Assembly (NCBI GenBank): GCA_030747695.1
Contig: JASLKG010000006.1
Span: 1-64,000, forward strand
DNA length: 64,000 nucleotides
Reading direction: 5' to 3'
DNA from: Candidatus Poseidoniaceae archaeon
GTDB lineage: Archaea > Thermoplasmatota > Poseidoniia > Poseidoniales > Poseidoniaceae
This document shows, piece after piece, positions 49,915-61,000 of the stretch (position 1 is the stretch's first letter; the number at the start of each line of letters is the position of its first letter). The position numbers were made by a program, and so were the translations under genes. The notes under the pieces are model-generated. The model was not told where the DNA came from and did no database searches. It was given only the letters and a program-made list of their open reading frames with translations.

Positions 49915-51051
49915 ATGGCGAGTTGGCTTGAATCATATTCCCCTCGCCGATTCGATGAATTGGCAATACCAGAAGCAACACTCAAAGCCTTAGAAAAAGC
50001 AGCAACACAAGCAAACCCCCCCCATCTAATAATTGCAGGACCTCCAGGCGTAGGTAAAACAGCAGCTTGGAAACTAGTTGCAAGACAAATTCTAGGCCCC
50101 TCATGGGAGTCAACAACACATGTACTACAAGCAAGAGACATTTCAAGGCAATCCGGAGCCATGTCAAAATTTGAAGAGTTTTTGAGACCCGGTGGCAGCA
50201 GTTCAAAAGACACGCTCGCTAGCAGAGCGAGCCTCGACTCATTTGACTCGAATATTACAATAGCAAAAAAAGGAGATGTAGCCCCTGCAGGAATGGAAAA
50301 TAGAGAATTAATCGATGGAGAAATAATGCCAATATCCCGACTAATAGTAATCGAAGACGCAGACCATCTAGGGCCGACAAGACAACCCTATTTACGAAGG
50401 ATGATGGAAACAAACTCCCTAACCTCCAGATTTATATTCACCGCACGCTCTCCATCAAGAATTATCGATGCATTAAGATCTAGATCTCAGCAAATAAGAA
50501 TTCCTTCAACAGACAAACAACAAGTAGTTACATGCTTAGAACATATTTCAAGTAAAGAATCAATAATTCCAGTTCGTGGAATTATAGGAGACATAGCGCA
50601 TATCTCAAACGGTAATTTACGAAAAGCAGTATTCACTATGGAATTACTTGCAAAAAGAAACCAACTCAATAATCGACAAAACCTCCAAACTTTAGTAGCA
50701 TCGACTTCATTAGTCGGAATTCAACAAATTTTCGAAGAAGCAATGAGGGGGCGCGTTTACGATTTCCGTTGGGAGAAGGTAGGAAATAAAAACAAAAGAG
50801 TATTGAAAGGAGCTCTTGGAATCATGGATCGATTAATGGATGAACATACACTTGAAGCAGAAGACATAGTTCATCACATGCACAAATTATTGACAACAGG
50901 ACGACTTCTTTTGGACGACGAATTACTCTGTGAATTACTTACTGCACTTGCTGAATGCGATACTAATTTACAAAAATCAATGCATGGCCGAATACAATTA
51001 GAAGAATTCCTACATAGAGTAAAGGAGATATCAAAACCTACTCCGATTTGA
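49915..51051 (+). CDS. rfcS: Replication factor C small subunit
   Basis: YSPRRFDELAIPEATLKAL, AGPPGVGKTAAW, VIEDADHLGPTRQPYLRRMME, SLTSRFIFTARSPSRII. Confidence 0.88.
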   Translation: MASWLESYSPRRFDELAIPEATLKALEKAATQANPPHLIIAGPPGVGKTAAWKLVARQILGPSWESTTHVLQARDISRQSGAMSKFEEFLRPGGSSSKDTLASRASLDSFDSNITIAKKGDVAPAGMENRELIDGEIMPISRLIVIEDADHLGPTRQPYLRRMMETNSLTSRFIFTARSPSRIIDALRSRSQQIRIPSTDKQQVVTCLEHISSKESIIPVRGIIGDIAHISNGNLRKAVFTMELLAKRNQLNNRQNLQTLVASTSLVGIQQIFEEAMRGRVYDFRWEKVGNKNKRVLKGALGIMDRLMDEHTLEAEDIVHHMHKLLTTGRLLLDDELLCELLTALAECDTNLQKSMHGRIQLEEFLHRVKEISKPTPI

Positions 51052-51054
51052 TGG

Positions 51055-51128
51055 CGGACACGGCAGGATTTGAACCCGCGATCTGCGGCTTAGGAGGCCG
51101 CCGCCTTATCCAGCTGGGCCACGTGTCC
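51055..51128 (-). tRNA. tRNA-Arg (anticodon CCT); CCA appears encoded at 51052-51054
   Basis: Reverse complement GGACACGTGGCCCAGCTGGATAAGGCGGCGGCCTCCTAAGCCGCAGATCGCGGGTTCAAATCCTGCCGTGTCCG followed by CCA; loop CTCCTAA. Confidence 0.95.
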
Positions 51129-51232
51129 AAAGTTCCCGTGCAAGGCCTCCTTCAACAAACCATCGCTCAAAGTTAATTCCTAACATAATTAAACAGCCAC
51201 GGTTTTGAAGAAGTTGTTGCTTTCGGATAACC

Positions 51233-52078
51233 ATGGCCGACCGCGTTTGCATTGTCACAGGAGGCAACTCAGGAATCGGATTTGAATTATGCCGGGGGAT
51301 GGCAGCGGCAGGATATCACGTCGTGATGGTCAGCCGAGGAATTAAGCGAGGGCAAAAAGCACTCAATAAATTACAGATGGAATTTGGCAATAATGTGGAA
51401 ATGATGTTATGTGATATGAGCGATTTAAGAAATATCACAAAATTATATTCTGAATTTATCAATAAGTTTGACAGATTAGATGTTTTACTAAACAATGCGG
51501 GGGCGCTGTGGGGTAAAAAACTCAGAACGACCCAGGGGCAAGAAATGACATTTGGTGTAAATCATTTAGGATACTTTGTTATGACACAGACATTTTTACC
51601 AATATTAAAAACCACAGAAAATAGTAGAATTATCAATACTGCATCAGAAGCGCATAAGATGTCCCGCCTCAATTTAGAAGATTTAAATTTTGAAAATCGC
51701 CGATATAGCCAATGGTTAACATATTCAAATTCAAAACTGTGTAACATCCTATTTACTCGTGAATTAGCACGAAGGCTGGAAGGAACTAATGTCATTACAC
51801 ATTGCTTTCATCCAGGTGTTGTGCGAACAAGGTTTGCGGAAGACGCGAGTGGCCCTATGCGCTTATTTTGGCCCTTAGTACGTATATTTATGATCGGATC
51901 AAAACGTGGTGCAAAAACCGGATTACACCTTGCCTTAAGTAATGAAGCAGGTAAATCGTCTGGCCAATATTGGATAAATAAAAAACGGCGTAGAGGTAAC
52001 CGCGCTGCCCGAAACGATGACAATGCAACCAAGTTGTGGATAAGAACGGAGGAGATACTAGATGGGCACCAAATCTAG
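51233..52078 (+). CDS. Short-chain dehydrogenase/reductase (retinol dehydrogenase-like)
   Basis: VTGGNSGIGFELC, LNNAGALWG, YSNSKLCNILF. Confidence 0.92.
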   Translation: MADRVCIVTGGNSGIGFELCRGMAAAGYHVVMVSRGIKRGQKALNKLQMEFGNNVEMMLCDMSDLRNITKLYSEFINKFDRLDVLLNNAGALWGKKLRTTQGQEMTFGVNHLGYFVMTQTFLPILKTTENSRIINTASEAHKMSRLNLEDLNFENRRYSQWLTYSNSKLCNILFTRELARRLEGTNVITHCFHPGVVRTRFAEDASGPMRLFWPLVRIFMIGSKRGAKTGLHLALSNEAGKSSGQYWINKKRRRGNRAARNDDNATKLWIRTEEILDGHQI

Positions 52079-53615
52079 AGGCATAGAGAGAGCAGTTCCT
52101 GGCGCTACTCGGGGTTTTCCTTCGCCACAAGGTGAAAACTGGAACAACACCGTGGACACAATAGAATCGAGTTTAAACGCCCTTCACCAATCTAATAAAA
52201 GCCGAATAAAGTATGGGAAAATCGCGAATAGAAATATAATAATTTCACTTAGAATAATTACTGGGATGTTGATGGCACTTTCAGCACTTTCAGGAGTAAT
52301 CGCACCAGGAATTATATTTGCAACGCCATCTTTAACCGTATTATTTTGGATACCAATGCTCTTTCTAAGCATCACTCCAGCATTTGTATCTGCAGAAAAA
52401 GCATCTAGTGCACTAATTTTAAGATCAGCTTTGTGGAAGCAAGGGGAAATTCAAAAAGGAATAAAGCGAGATATGATGGCTGAACCTGGAATGGATCGGA
52501 TAAAAACAGGAATTAATGATGTAAGAATAAGCAATGGAATTTCATCAATATTAGCAGCAACAGCAGTACTATTATTATTGGCAGCAGGAGGATTAGAACC
52601 AAACACATTAGCATATAATATGCTTTTACTAATAGCAATGGCGTTTTCCCTTTCCCTTTCTTTTCATGCAATATTTATTACAGACCACATCTTAAAATTA
52701 GGCGATGAAATGCCCTATCTTATCTTGCATTCTCCAACTCACCACCCAACCCAACTTGATACTATAATGGGAGATATAATCCTCTCTCATTTAGATCCCG
52801 ACTTAGTTGCACAATGGGGCGATTGGGAAAAAAAATTAGCAAACTCATTGTTACCCGGTGTCGACTCCCGCCAAGCAAGAGAAAGAATCCTGTATTTGAT
52901 GCATCTTAATTTGAGGGGCAACTTATCAGATTTGGAAACAATAGATGAGCTAAAAGAATTCATAAAATATACATCAATATCAGACTTATTATTGAACCCA
53001 AAGGGCATGATAAATTGGAGAACAATTCAACGATTAATTAGACACGCCAAATCTTGGCGCGAAGATGTTTTTAATTTGCTTGACAGATTACAAAACGACT
53101 TAATGGCAGGGGCTTCAACCATTACAGAATCTGAATGGAGAATGGACATAGCCCTTTCGCCTTACTGCGGTGGCGGGGCTGGAGATTTATTCATCGCATT
53201 GAATAACCAAACATCAAAGAATCGACATATGCGAGTAGAGGTAATTGTTCCCGGGGGAAAACCCCAATCTCATACACACAGGTTAGAACTTTCAGCATGT
53301 CCAGCGCCATCAGGCCCTCTTAAGATCACGGACCCATTAGTTGATGATGCATTAGATTGGATGCCAAGGTATCTCGAAAAAGGCATCATTCTATGGATAG
53401 GAGTTTGCTGGGAGAAAACAATTAGGGGTGAAAGAAACGTCCAGATAATTCTCCGTGACGATGAGGGAATAGTGGTCGACTCACGAGTAATTAGAACAAC
53501 AGTTACTGCAAGAGACAACTATCTTAATTCACGCCGACTAAATGGAATGTTAAAAGCAAGAACAATCGGAGAATCTCCCATTCCTATTATTGAAGATATG
53601 ACTCTTTCAGCATAA
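52062..53615 (+). CDS. Uncharacterised membrane protein (517 aa)
   Basis: Several predicted TM helices in the first half, soluble C-terminal half; start overlaps the SDR gene end. Confidence 0.7.
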   Translation: MGTKSRGIERAVPGATRGFPSPQGENWNNTVDTIESSLNALHQSNKSRIKYGKIANRNIIISLRIITGMLMALSALSGVIAPGIIFATPSLTVLFWIPMLFLSITPAFVSAEKASSALILRSALWKQGEIQKGIKRDMMAEPGMDRIKTGINDVRISNGISSILAATAVLLLLAAGGLEPNTLAYNMLLLIAMAFSLSLSFHAIFITDHILKLGDEMPYLILHSPTHHPTQLDTIMGDIILSHLDPDLVAQWGDWEKKLANSLLPGVDSRQARERILYLMHLNLRGNLSDLETIDELKEFIKYTSISDLLLNPKGMINWRTIQRLIRHAKSWREDVFNLLDRLQNDLMAGASTITESEWRMDIALSPYCGGGAGDLFIALNNQTSKNRHMRVEVIVPGGKPQSHTHRLELSACPAPSGPLKITDPLVDDALDWMPRYLEKGIILWIGVCWEKTIRGERNVQIILRDDEGIVVDSRVIRTTVTARDNYLNSRRLNGMLKARTIGESPIPIIEDMTLSA

Positions 53616-53676
53616 CCCGCGAAGCGCTGTACTTATGGCGTGACTACACTTGGGATAATCTAACGGAGAGGAGAAC

Positions 53677-55308
53677 ATGGAGGCATGGGATACTATCGTT
53701 ATTGGAGATGGCCCCGCAGCATTACGTGCTGCTGCTAGTGCAGCTAAGGCCGGAGCAAGTACATTATTAGTTTCAGCAAACAGTCTTGGTACACCAGACA
53801 CGGTTGCTTTGGATGGCATTGCAGCTCCTCTAAAAGAAAGCACCACAAAATCACACAGAGACGATACCATTAGAGCAGGGGCGTTTTTGTGCGATCAAGA
53901 TATAGTCTCTACCCGTATTTCCCAAGCAATTAGACAAGTGGATTTGCTAGAACGCTGGGGAGTAATCTTTCGCAGAGACTCAGATGGCATACCACTAGTC
54001 CGCCGTGCTGCAGGCCACAGCCTTCCCCGATTATCAGGGGCAGGCGATGCAATGGTTAGGGAAACACAACAAGTTCTCGAAGAACAATGCATGAAGCACG
54101 GAGTAACCCGAAGAGGTGACCAAATCCCATTACAATTAGTACATACAGACCAATCTGTAAATGGGATTATTTCATTGGACATGACAACAGGACAAGTGAA
54201 CGCTTTACAAGCTAAAACAGTGATTATTGCTGATGGAGGTTATGAAGGGGCATGGAATGGAAGCCCAATCGGATTAGGTTTAGATCTCGCAATGAAAGCA
54301 AACATCCCAGTACGTAATATGGAATTTATTACATGGACCCCCCTGGCAGTTCCAGGGACAAATGTAGTATTACCAATGGGAATGCTTGCTGATGGTGCAA
54401 CAATCTTAAATTTAGACGGAAGCCCAATTGATGCAGAAGAATATTCAGACCAAAATGCTCTTGCCCAAGCAATCATGATGTCAGACACAATAGTATTAGA
54501 TGCTCGAAAACTTGACACTTCAAGCGAGTGGTGGGCACAAACTTCAGAATTAATTTCAACCCGTTTAGGAATTAATATGAAAAAGCAAACAATCCCAATA
54601 AAACCTCAAGTTTCAACAACTTTAGGAGGAATTGTCACAGATGAACATGGCAGGGCAATTGTAGAAAAATGGTCTAGATGGTTTACAGGACTTTATGCAG
54701 CAGGGGATGCGGCTTGCTCTGGTGTACACGGGGCTGGCATGATTACAGGAAATAGATTACTTGACGCATTATCAGGCGGTGCAGCAGCAGGAGAACATGC
54801 AGCAGGATTTGCAGAAAAAACCTCATATTCAGGAATATCAGAATTAGAAACACAACTTGGTGCAGTAGAGGCAGACCTTGATATTGATTTGGCAGCAACA
54901 GAAGAGGGGACTGTACAACGCGCAGGCCCCTTACTAACAAAATTAAAGACAATAATGAATAGCCAAGTAAATTATTTGCGAGACGCTTCAGGATTAGAAT
55001 CAGCGATTTCGTTACTTGAAGAATTAGAAACCGAGGCTGAAAATCTATACGTTGATGATAAAAATAGATTGTACAATACGAATCTATTGGATACATTACG
55101 CCTAAAAGCCGGAATTAGACTAGCAATTGCAACAGCAAAAAGCGCATTGGCGCGAACCGAAAGCAGAGGAACACATCAACGTAACGACTTCGCCGAAACT
55201 GACGACTCACAATTACATCATACATTAGTTGATAATAACGGTAAAATCTCAACACTTGCGGTTAGAAAAGGAACGTCAGGATCTTGGACCCTGCCTCCTA
55301 ATTCATAA
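53677..55308 (+). CDS. Succinate dehydrogenase/fumarate reductase flavoprotein-like subunit
   Basis: VIGDGPAALRAAASAAKAG, HSLPRLSGAGDAM, TTLGGIVTDEHGRAI, GLYAAGDAACSGVHGAGMITGNRLLDALSGG. Confidence 0.82.
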   Translation: MEAWDTIVIGDGPAALRAAASAAKAGASTLLVSANSLGTPDTVALDGIAAPLKESTTKSHRDDTIRAGAFLCDQDIVSTRISQAIRQVDLLERWGVIFRRDSDGIPLVRRAAGHSLPRLSGAGDAMVRETQQVLEEQCMKHGVTRRGDQIPLQLVHTDQSVNGIISLDMTTGQVNALQAKTVIIADGGYEGAWNGSPIGLGLDLAMKANIPVRNMEFITWTPLAVPGTNVVLPMGMLADGATILNLDGSPIDAEEYSDQNALAQAIMMSDTIVLDARKLDTSSEWWAQTSELISTRLGINMKKQTIPIKPQVSTTLGGIVTDEHGRAIVEKWSRWFTGLYAAGDAACSGVHGAGMITGNRLLDALSGGAAAGEHAAGFAEKTSYSGISELETQLGAVEADLDIDLAATEEGTVQRAGPLLTKLKTIMNSQVNYLRDASGLESAISLLEELETEAENLYVDDKNRLYNTNLLDTLRLKAGIRLAIATAKSALARTESRGTHQRNDFAETDDSQLHHTLVDNNGKISTLAVRKGTSGSWTLPPNS

Positions 55309-55335
55309 ATCGACTTAGTATATTGAGGACCTGAG

Positions 55336-55785
55336 GTGTTGAACCAAATGACTGAATCGACACTCTTCGAAAAAATACTTTCAGGTAAAATCCCAGCAAA
55401 TTTTATTGCAAAAGGCGAAACGTGGGGGGCGTTTCTCGATGTATTCCCAAGAAGAGAAGGACACACTCTGGTAGTGCCCCGAAATCCTGTTAAACACTTA
55501 TCACAACTCCCGCAATTAGAAATTAATGAATTGATGCAAGGAGTTCAACAAACACAAAAAATACTTTCAAAGTATTTCAGAACTAAAGATTTTACAATAT
55601 TAATCCATGATGGACCAATAGCAGGACAAGAAATACCCCACATGCACATACACATAATACCCCGAACAGAAGGAGACGGAGGAAAAACAATCACATCTCT
55701 ATTTCCCGAAACAGTGACCCCACAAACTCCAGATTTTGAATCACTTTCACTTCTGCACAATAAAATAATGGAGGCATCCTCATGA
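55336..55785 (+). CDS. HIT-family (histidine triad) hydrolase
   Basis: HMHIHIIPR triad; PRREGHTLVVPR. Confidence 0.93.
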   Translation: MLNQMTESTLFEKILSGKIPANFIAKGETWGAFLDVFPRREGHTLVVPRNPVKHLSQLPQLEINELMQGVQQTQKILSKYFRTKDFTILIHDGPIAGQEIPHMHIHIIPRTEGDGGKTITSLFPETVTPQTPDFESLSLLHNKIMEASS

Positions 55786-57323
55786 AATCAGGACAAGATG
55801 GAGCAGTTGACCAACACGGCGAACTACTACCCATACTGTCTCAATCAGCAACTAAAATGAATTATGAGGGATTGTTGAATACGCCTCTGCCAAAATTCGA
55901 AGGAAAATACCCCGGCTCACCCTTTTGGATGAATGTAGCATACTTCATGTTACGTAGAACATACAATTCTATTTTTAGGACAATAGAAATTACTGGTATC
56001 GAAAAAATACCTACAGACAGGGGCACATTGTGCGCTGCATGGCACACAAATGGGCTAATAGACCCCTTTTCAATAATATTGTCACATCCAAAATATTTCG
56101 TTGTCGGGGGCAGACATGATTTAGTAACTCGGCCATTGCTTGGATTTTGGGCAAGAAAATTTGCAACACAACCCGTTGTACGTAAAGCAGAATTGTTGAG
56201 AGGAGGATGTACAGAAGAAGAAGCGATTGCTATGAACGGGCGCTCTTTGCTAAATCTAGCAACAGGCATTTCCTATGGATATGGGTGTGCTTTATTCCCG
56301 GAAGGAACAAGCCATTCAGAAAGCCACCTTATCCGTACCAAAACAGGGCCAATGCGAACAGTATTGGCTGCAGCCGCCCATGCAAAAGCAAATGGTAAAG
56401 AAATACCAGTCATAATGCCAATAGGGCTACATTTTCGTAAACGCCACCTCTTTAGAACTGATTGTTGGATAGAATATTCAGATCCAATAGAAGTCCCAGC
56501 TGAGAATTTGCCAAACGAATTAGTTGATGCTGTTGCAAAAGAAAAATGGAAAGAGCCCCCAGTGGATGATGTAAATGCACTGAGAGAGGCTGTGACAGAA
56601 CGCCTGACCAATTTAACCCCAAATAGAAAGAATTGGTCAGAATATTACCGAGATCAACTAATTTCTCACATCCGCAATAGGAAAAAAGGACTTGGAACAT
56701 TAACTTGGAGAGAAGAAGTATTGGCTACAAGAGCAATGACCAATCAAAAAATCAATTCTAAAACATCTGAATTAGCAGAAAAAATCGCAGTGGAATTAGA
56801 TAGTAACAAACTCAACGGACAAGATCTAAACTCTAAAGGTAATGGAATACGAATGACAACCCCGTTTGCAATGGCAACAAACTCAATCAAAATTGCATTA
56901 TTTTTGTTAGTATTGCCTACTCTAATTTATGGAACAGGATTACAAATTGCCTTAGGTCGTGTATTAGGCGATAATACCGACGAAGGAGAAGATGCTAGGG
57001 TCTCCTATCAATTTTTAACAGCAATGTTCGGGTCGATGTTCTTCTGGCCAATATTGTCCGTAATTTTAATCATAATTTTAACCTTTGAACCTAATGGAAT
57101 ATTACCATCATTAATTGAAACACACATTGGAACAACATTACTTGCAACAATGGCAGGAGCCCTAATTACATGGGTATTATTCGTATTATTGTTTTATATT
57201 TCAGCCAAGACATATTCAATTACTTGGGATGCAGTTGATGATTTCTTTCGTTTCTTTAGACGCATTAAATTAAAAAGGAAAATTGACATTAAACTACAAG
57301 AGTTGTATGAATTATTAGACTGA
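55782..57323 (+). CDS. PlsC-like glycerolipid acyltransferase (GPAT/Sct1-like) with C-terminal TM region
   Basis: AAWHTNGLIDPFSI (H-x5-D), LFPEGTSHSE, ATQPVVRKAE; three C-terminal TMs. Confidence 0.83.
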   Translation: MKSGQDGAVDQHGELLPILSQSATKMNYEGLLNTPLPKFEGKYPGSPFWMNVAYFMLRRTYNSIFRTIEITGIEKIPTDRGTLCAAWHTNGLIDPFSIILSHPKYFVVGGRHDLVTRPLLGFWARKFATQPVVRKAELLRGGCTEEEAIAMNGRSLLNLATGISYGYGCALFPEGTSHSESHLIRTKTGPMRTVLAAAAHAKANGKEIPVIMPIGLHFRKRHLFRTDCWIEYSDPIEVPAENLPNELVDAVAKEKWKEPPVDDVNALREAVTERLTNLTPNRKNWSEYYRDQLISHIRNRKKGLGTLTWREEVLATRAMTNQKINSKTSELAEKIAVELDSNKLNGQDLNSKGNGIRMTTPFAMATNSIKIALFLLVLPTLIYGTGLQIALGRVLGDNTDEGEDARVSYQFLTAMFGSMFFWPILSVILIIILTFEPNGILPSLIETHIGTTLLATMAGALITWVLFVLLFYISAKTYSITWDAVDDFFRFFRRIKLKRKIDIKLQELYELLD

Positions 57324-57356
57324 ACTATTGAAGTGAGACAACACCTCGCCCCAAGC

Positions 57357-57989
57357 ATGTCGTCCGAAGAAATCGAGCCAAAGGTTCGCGAGTGGCTTAT
57401 TTCTGAAAGAATAGAAATGCAAGATCAACAAGACGATAGAGCACTAATGCACACATTGATCAGATACCCCGTAGGGAAAAATGGGCACATGTTCGCGATT
57501 ATTATTCCCAAAGGCAGAGATCTAGTCGCAATATCTTCAATGACAAGAGTAGATGCAGGACAGCAAGATCTAATGAGAAAAATGGCAAAAACAGAATTAG
57601 ACGAGTGGAAATCTTGGATGCATGAATGCCGAATGCAACTAATGGCTTCGGGAGTTGATTGGGCTGTACATGTTGGACATGATGATAATCGAACCACAGG
57701 CCCTCTTCAAGCATTTAATGTAAGCGAACCAATTTGGTTTGATGGCTTAACAAAAAACGAGTTGATGCAAACATTACGGCGCCTTTGGTTAGCTAAATTG
57801 GGAATGATTCATGAAATAAAATATACATTTGGAAAGGGCACAGGAGCCCCTGGCCCTGTTGATGATTGGAATGAGAAAAAGAGCCGAAGTAAGAAAACGA
57901 ATAAGCCACAAAAAGCGGCAGAACAAGAAGTTCATATCGACGATTCAATGTCATTTGGAAATGGATTTGACCCCGATGACTGGGTATGA
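57357..57989 (+). CDS. Conserved hypothetical protein (possibly DUF2299-like)
   Basis: 210-aa ORF, coherent codon usage; family assignment tentative. Confidence 0.6.
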   Translation: MSSEEIEPKVREWLISERIEMQDQQDDRALMHTLIRYPVGKNGHMFAIIIPKGRDLVAISSMTRVDAGQQDLMRKMAKTELDEWKSWMHECRMQLMASGVDWAVHVGHDDNRTTGPLQAFNVSEPIWFDGLTKNELMQTLRRLWLAKLGMIHEIKYTFGKGTGAPGPVDDWNEKKSRSKKTNKPQKAAEQEVHIDDSMSFGNGFDPDDWV

Positions 57990-58085
57990 ATTAGAGAGAT
58001 TACGCCAACCTGCATTTTGACCCGAAAGGGACGCGGTTAAGTAGGAAGAAGGTAGCGTTAAGTTTGTCTTAGAGTAGGTGTTAGT

Positions 58086-61000
58086 ATGGGGCAGAGAATA
58101 AAATCAATTAGTTTAGTAGCAATAATGGTAATGTCAGTAATGTCAACAATGCTTGTTGCAGCACCAGCTGCAGCAACACAAGTAGTGATTACAGAAGCCA
58201 TTCAAGTTGCAGATGGAGGTTCCGCCGCAGACCGTATGGCGGCAGTCGCATCTGATTCAGAAGGAAACGTTCACGTTGTATGGAGCCGTAATACCCAACA
58301 CCTGTATTACTCGATGGTATCTCCACGTGGAGAAACTCTAATTGACGCAACACAAATAACAAACTCCGGTTTACACAAAATTTACCATCCTGACATGGTG
58401 ATAGATGAGGATAACAAAGTACACATCGTTTGGGCAGATCATTCTGGGCAACACAAAATTATGTATACCGCATTAAATCCATTTAACACACCTATGGATG
58501 GAACATCATTACTAGATGGCGATATATCTGCAATAGACGATTACATAGTTGCACAGCACTCAAATGATCGAGATTGGCCTGCAATCGACGTAGATAGTAA
58601 AGGAAATATTCACATCGTTTGGCAAGATAATTATGATGCACTGGACATCTTTTTCCAACAACCACAAATTTACTACAAGATGCTAGAGCCAGATTACTCT
58701 ATACAAAATGTAGTTGTATTATTTGATAACACATTATTGACTCCAATCATTGGTCACAAGGGCCACCCTGATATTGTAGTAGATGCTAATGATTACGTTC
58801 AGATTGCATGGGATGATACACGTGGAGGAAAAGTAGAGTTAGTGTTCGTAGTAGATACTTCAGGATCCATGTATTCAGAGTGGGCGGACGTATGCACAGT
58901 AATTTATGGTGGAAACTTTGCATCTGGAGGATATTTCGCTGGAATAAAACCCATGTTAGAAGAAGGTAATATGACAGTATACGAAACCATATATGGCCTA
59001 GGCAACACTCTACCTGGTGCAGCAAGCTCAGGAAATTGCGCTTCGCATAATAAAAACTCAGGGCCGCGTAGTACACCGCTAGGGCAAGTCCCAGGGGACG
59101 ACTCTGGAGGACTCAGAACTCTACCGGGAACTGTGTACAACGGGGCAACATACTCTGGATATTCAGGTGAAGATTGGGGCCCAGGGTCTAATTGGGCCTG
59201 CCTTTCTTGGAAAGACGCAGTAGGAAACGTCCCAGGCAACCCCCCAACCTCTTCTGACCACAGATGGAATCCCAACGCAACGAAGATAGTAATTCCAATA
59301 TCTGATGAAGGACCAAAAGATGGAGATCCTTCACAACAAGCAGATGATACTACTTCAATAAACGAAGCCCACGACAGTTGTATCAATGCAGGAGTCATTC
59401 CTGTAGGATTATATGGACAATCTTATGGTGGTGCAAATAACATTCAATCTCACATGAAGGATTTAGCTCAATGTCCAAACGGAGTCGTTTCAACTGCAGC
59501 TAGAAATTGCCCAGGAAATTCTGTACGAGGAACAGATGCAGGCGGCCAAACATACGAGTTCCCATCAGGAACTGGCGGAGCTAGCCAAATGCAATTATTG
59601 GTAGAAGCTATGGTTTATATTTCAACAAACAACTCAAGAGAAATTTACATGACAGTACTTGACCCATATGGGAAGATGGACAACGATCAACAATGGGTCC
59701 CAGGACAACCAGGACACATAACAAACGCCCAAACTTATTCTGAAGATTTAGGTAGAGGGAGCGAAGGACATTTAGTTGTAGTCAATGACACACGAGTAAC
59801 TATCGATGATGCCTTTTCATTCCATCCTTCTATTGGAGTTGATATGCAAGGAAATACGCACATTGCATGGATGGATGCTAGAGATTATGGATTCGAAAAA
59901 GGGATTCCATATGAAGTATATTATACAAAATTACGATTACAAGGAGCAGGAGAATGGGACGGCGTATCAGCTGGCCTCTCTACTTATGCAATAAAGAGAA
60001 TAGATGACACGCCAATTTCTACAGTGGAGGGTTGGGGCGGCATGCCAAATGGAGCCAGCCAATTATCTGCTTATCCAGCCTTACTTACAGATCCACAAAA
60101 TAACGTACATATCGCGTGGCACGATTTTGGTAATGCTAGTGCTGGAGAAGAAATCCTCTATGTGAGACTTAATGCAACAGATTTGACAGGCCCAGGCAGT
60201 ACAGCTTTGGATTCTTGGAACTCGACAGCAATTACTAGTTGGAACTCATTCAAACTCGGCCCCAACCAATTATCAAAACCATCACTAGGAATGCCTCCAG
60301 CATTTGCTAATGATTTAGGTAGCGGGGCACATGTTGCATGGTCTGATACTAACAAATGTTCAGATGAAAGCAATGGTAACAGATGGACAATTTGTTACTC
60401 ACACGTACTTACAGGACAAGTAGATATTGAATTTGATGACGGAGAAACATATTACCACGTAATTGAACCGGGAGAACAAACAATATACAATTTAACAATA
60501 AATAATACAACACCGGGGCCAAAGGATTTAGTCGCAGACACATACAATTTGAATCTTTCAGGAATCCCGGAAAACTGGACTGCGAATTTGTATTTCTCAA
60601 ATAACCATACAGCAATATTCCCAGACACGCCAATATTCTTGGAAGGCGGAGAATTAGCTAGAATATATCTAAGAGTAAGAGCACCTTCAATTTATCAAGC
60701 AAACGAAGACCAATTGGCTGCAGTAATGGTAAACGCAATCAGCCAAAAAGATCCTGCAATACGCTCTGAACGTTTAACACTGACTTTGATGGATGTAGTC
60801 CACGGAATCGACTTGGATACTAGCCATCGAATGGCAGATGTAGAACAAGGACAAACAGCGATCTTCTCAATTACGATTACTAACACTGGTAACGTTCACG
60901 ACTCATTTGCTTTCTATGATCCAAATAGCCTAGAAGGCCAACAAGAATGGTTACTACCCTTTGGCTGGCAAGTAGTCTTCCCTATGCAGGTTTCTCTTGA

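Noticed and set aside
58904-59398. 164-aa minus-strand ORF
   Set aside because: Antisense to the VWA region of the 1663-aa protein; codon pattern follows the plus strand.
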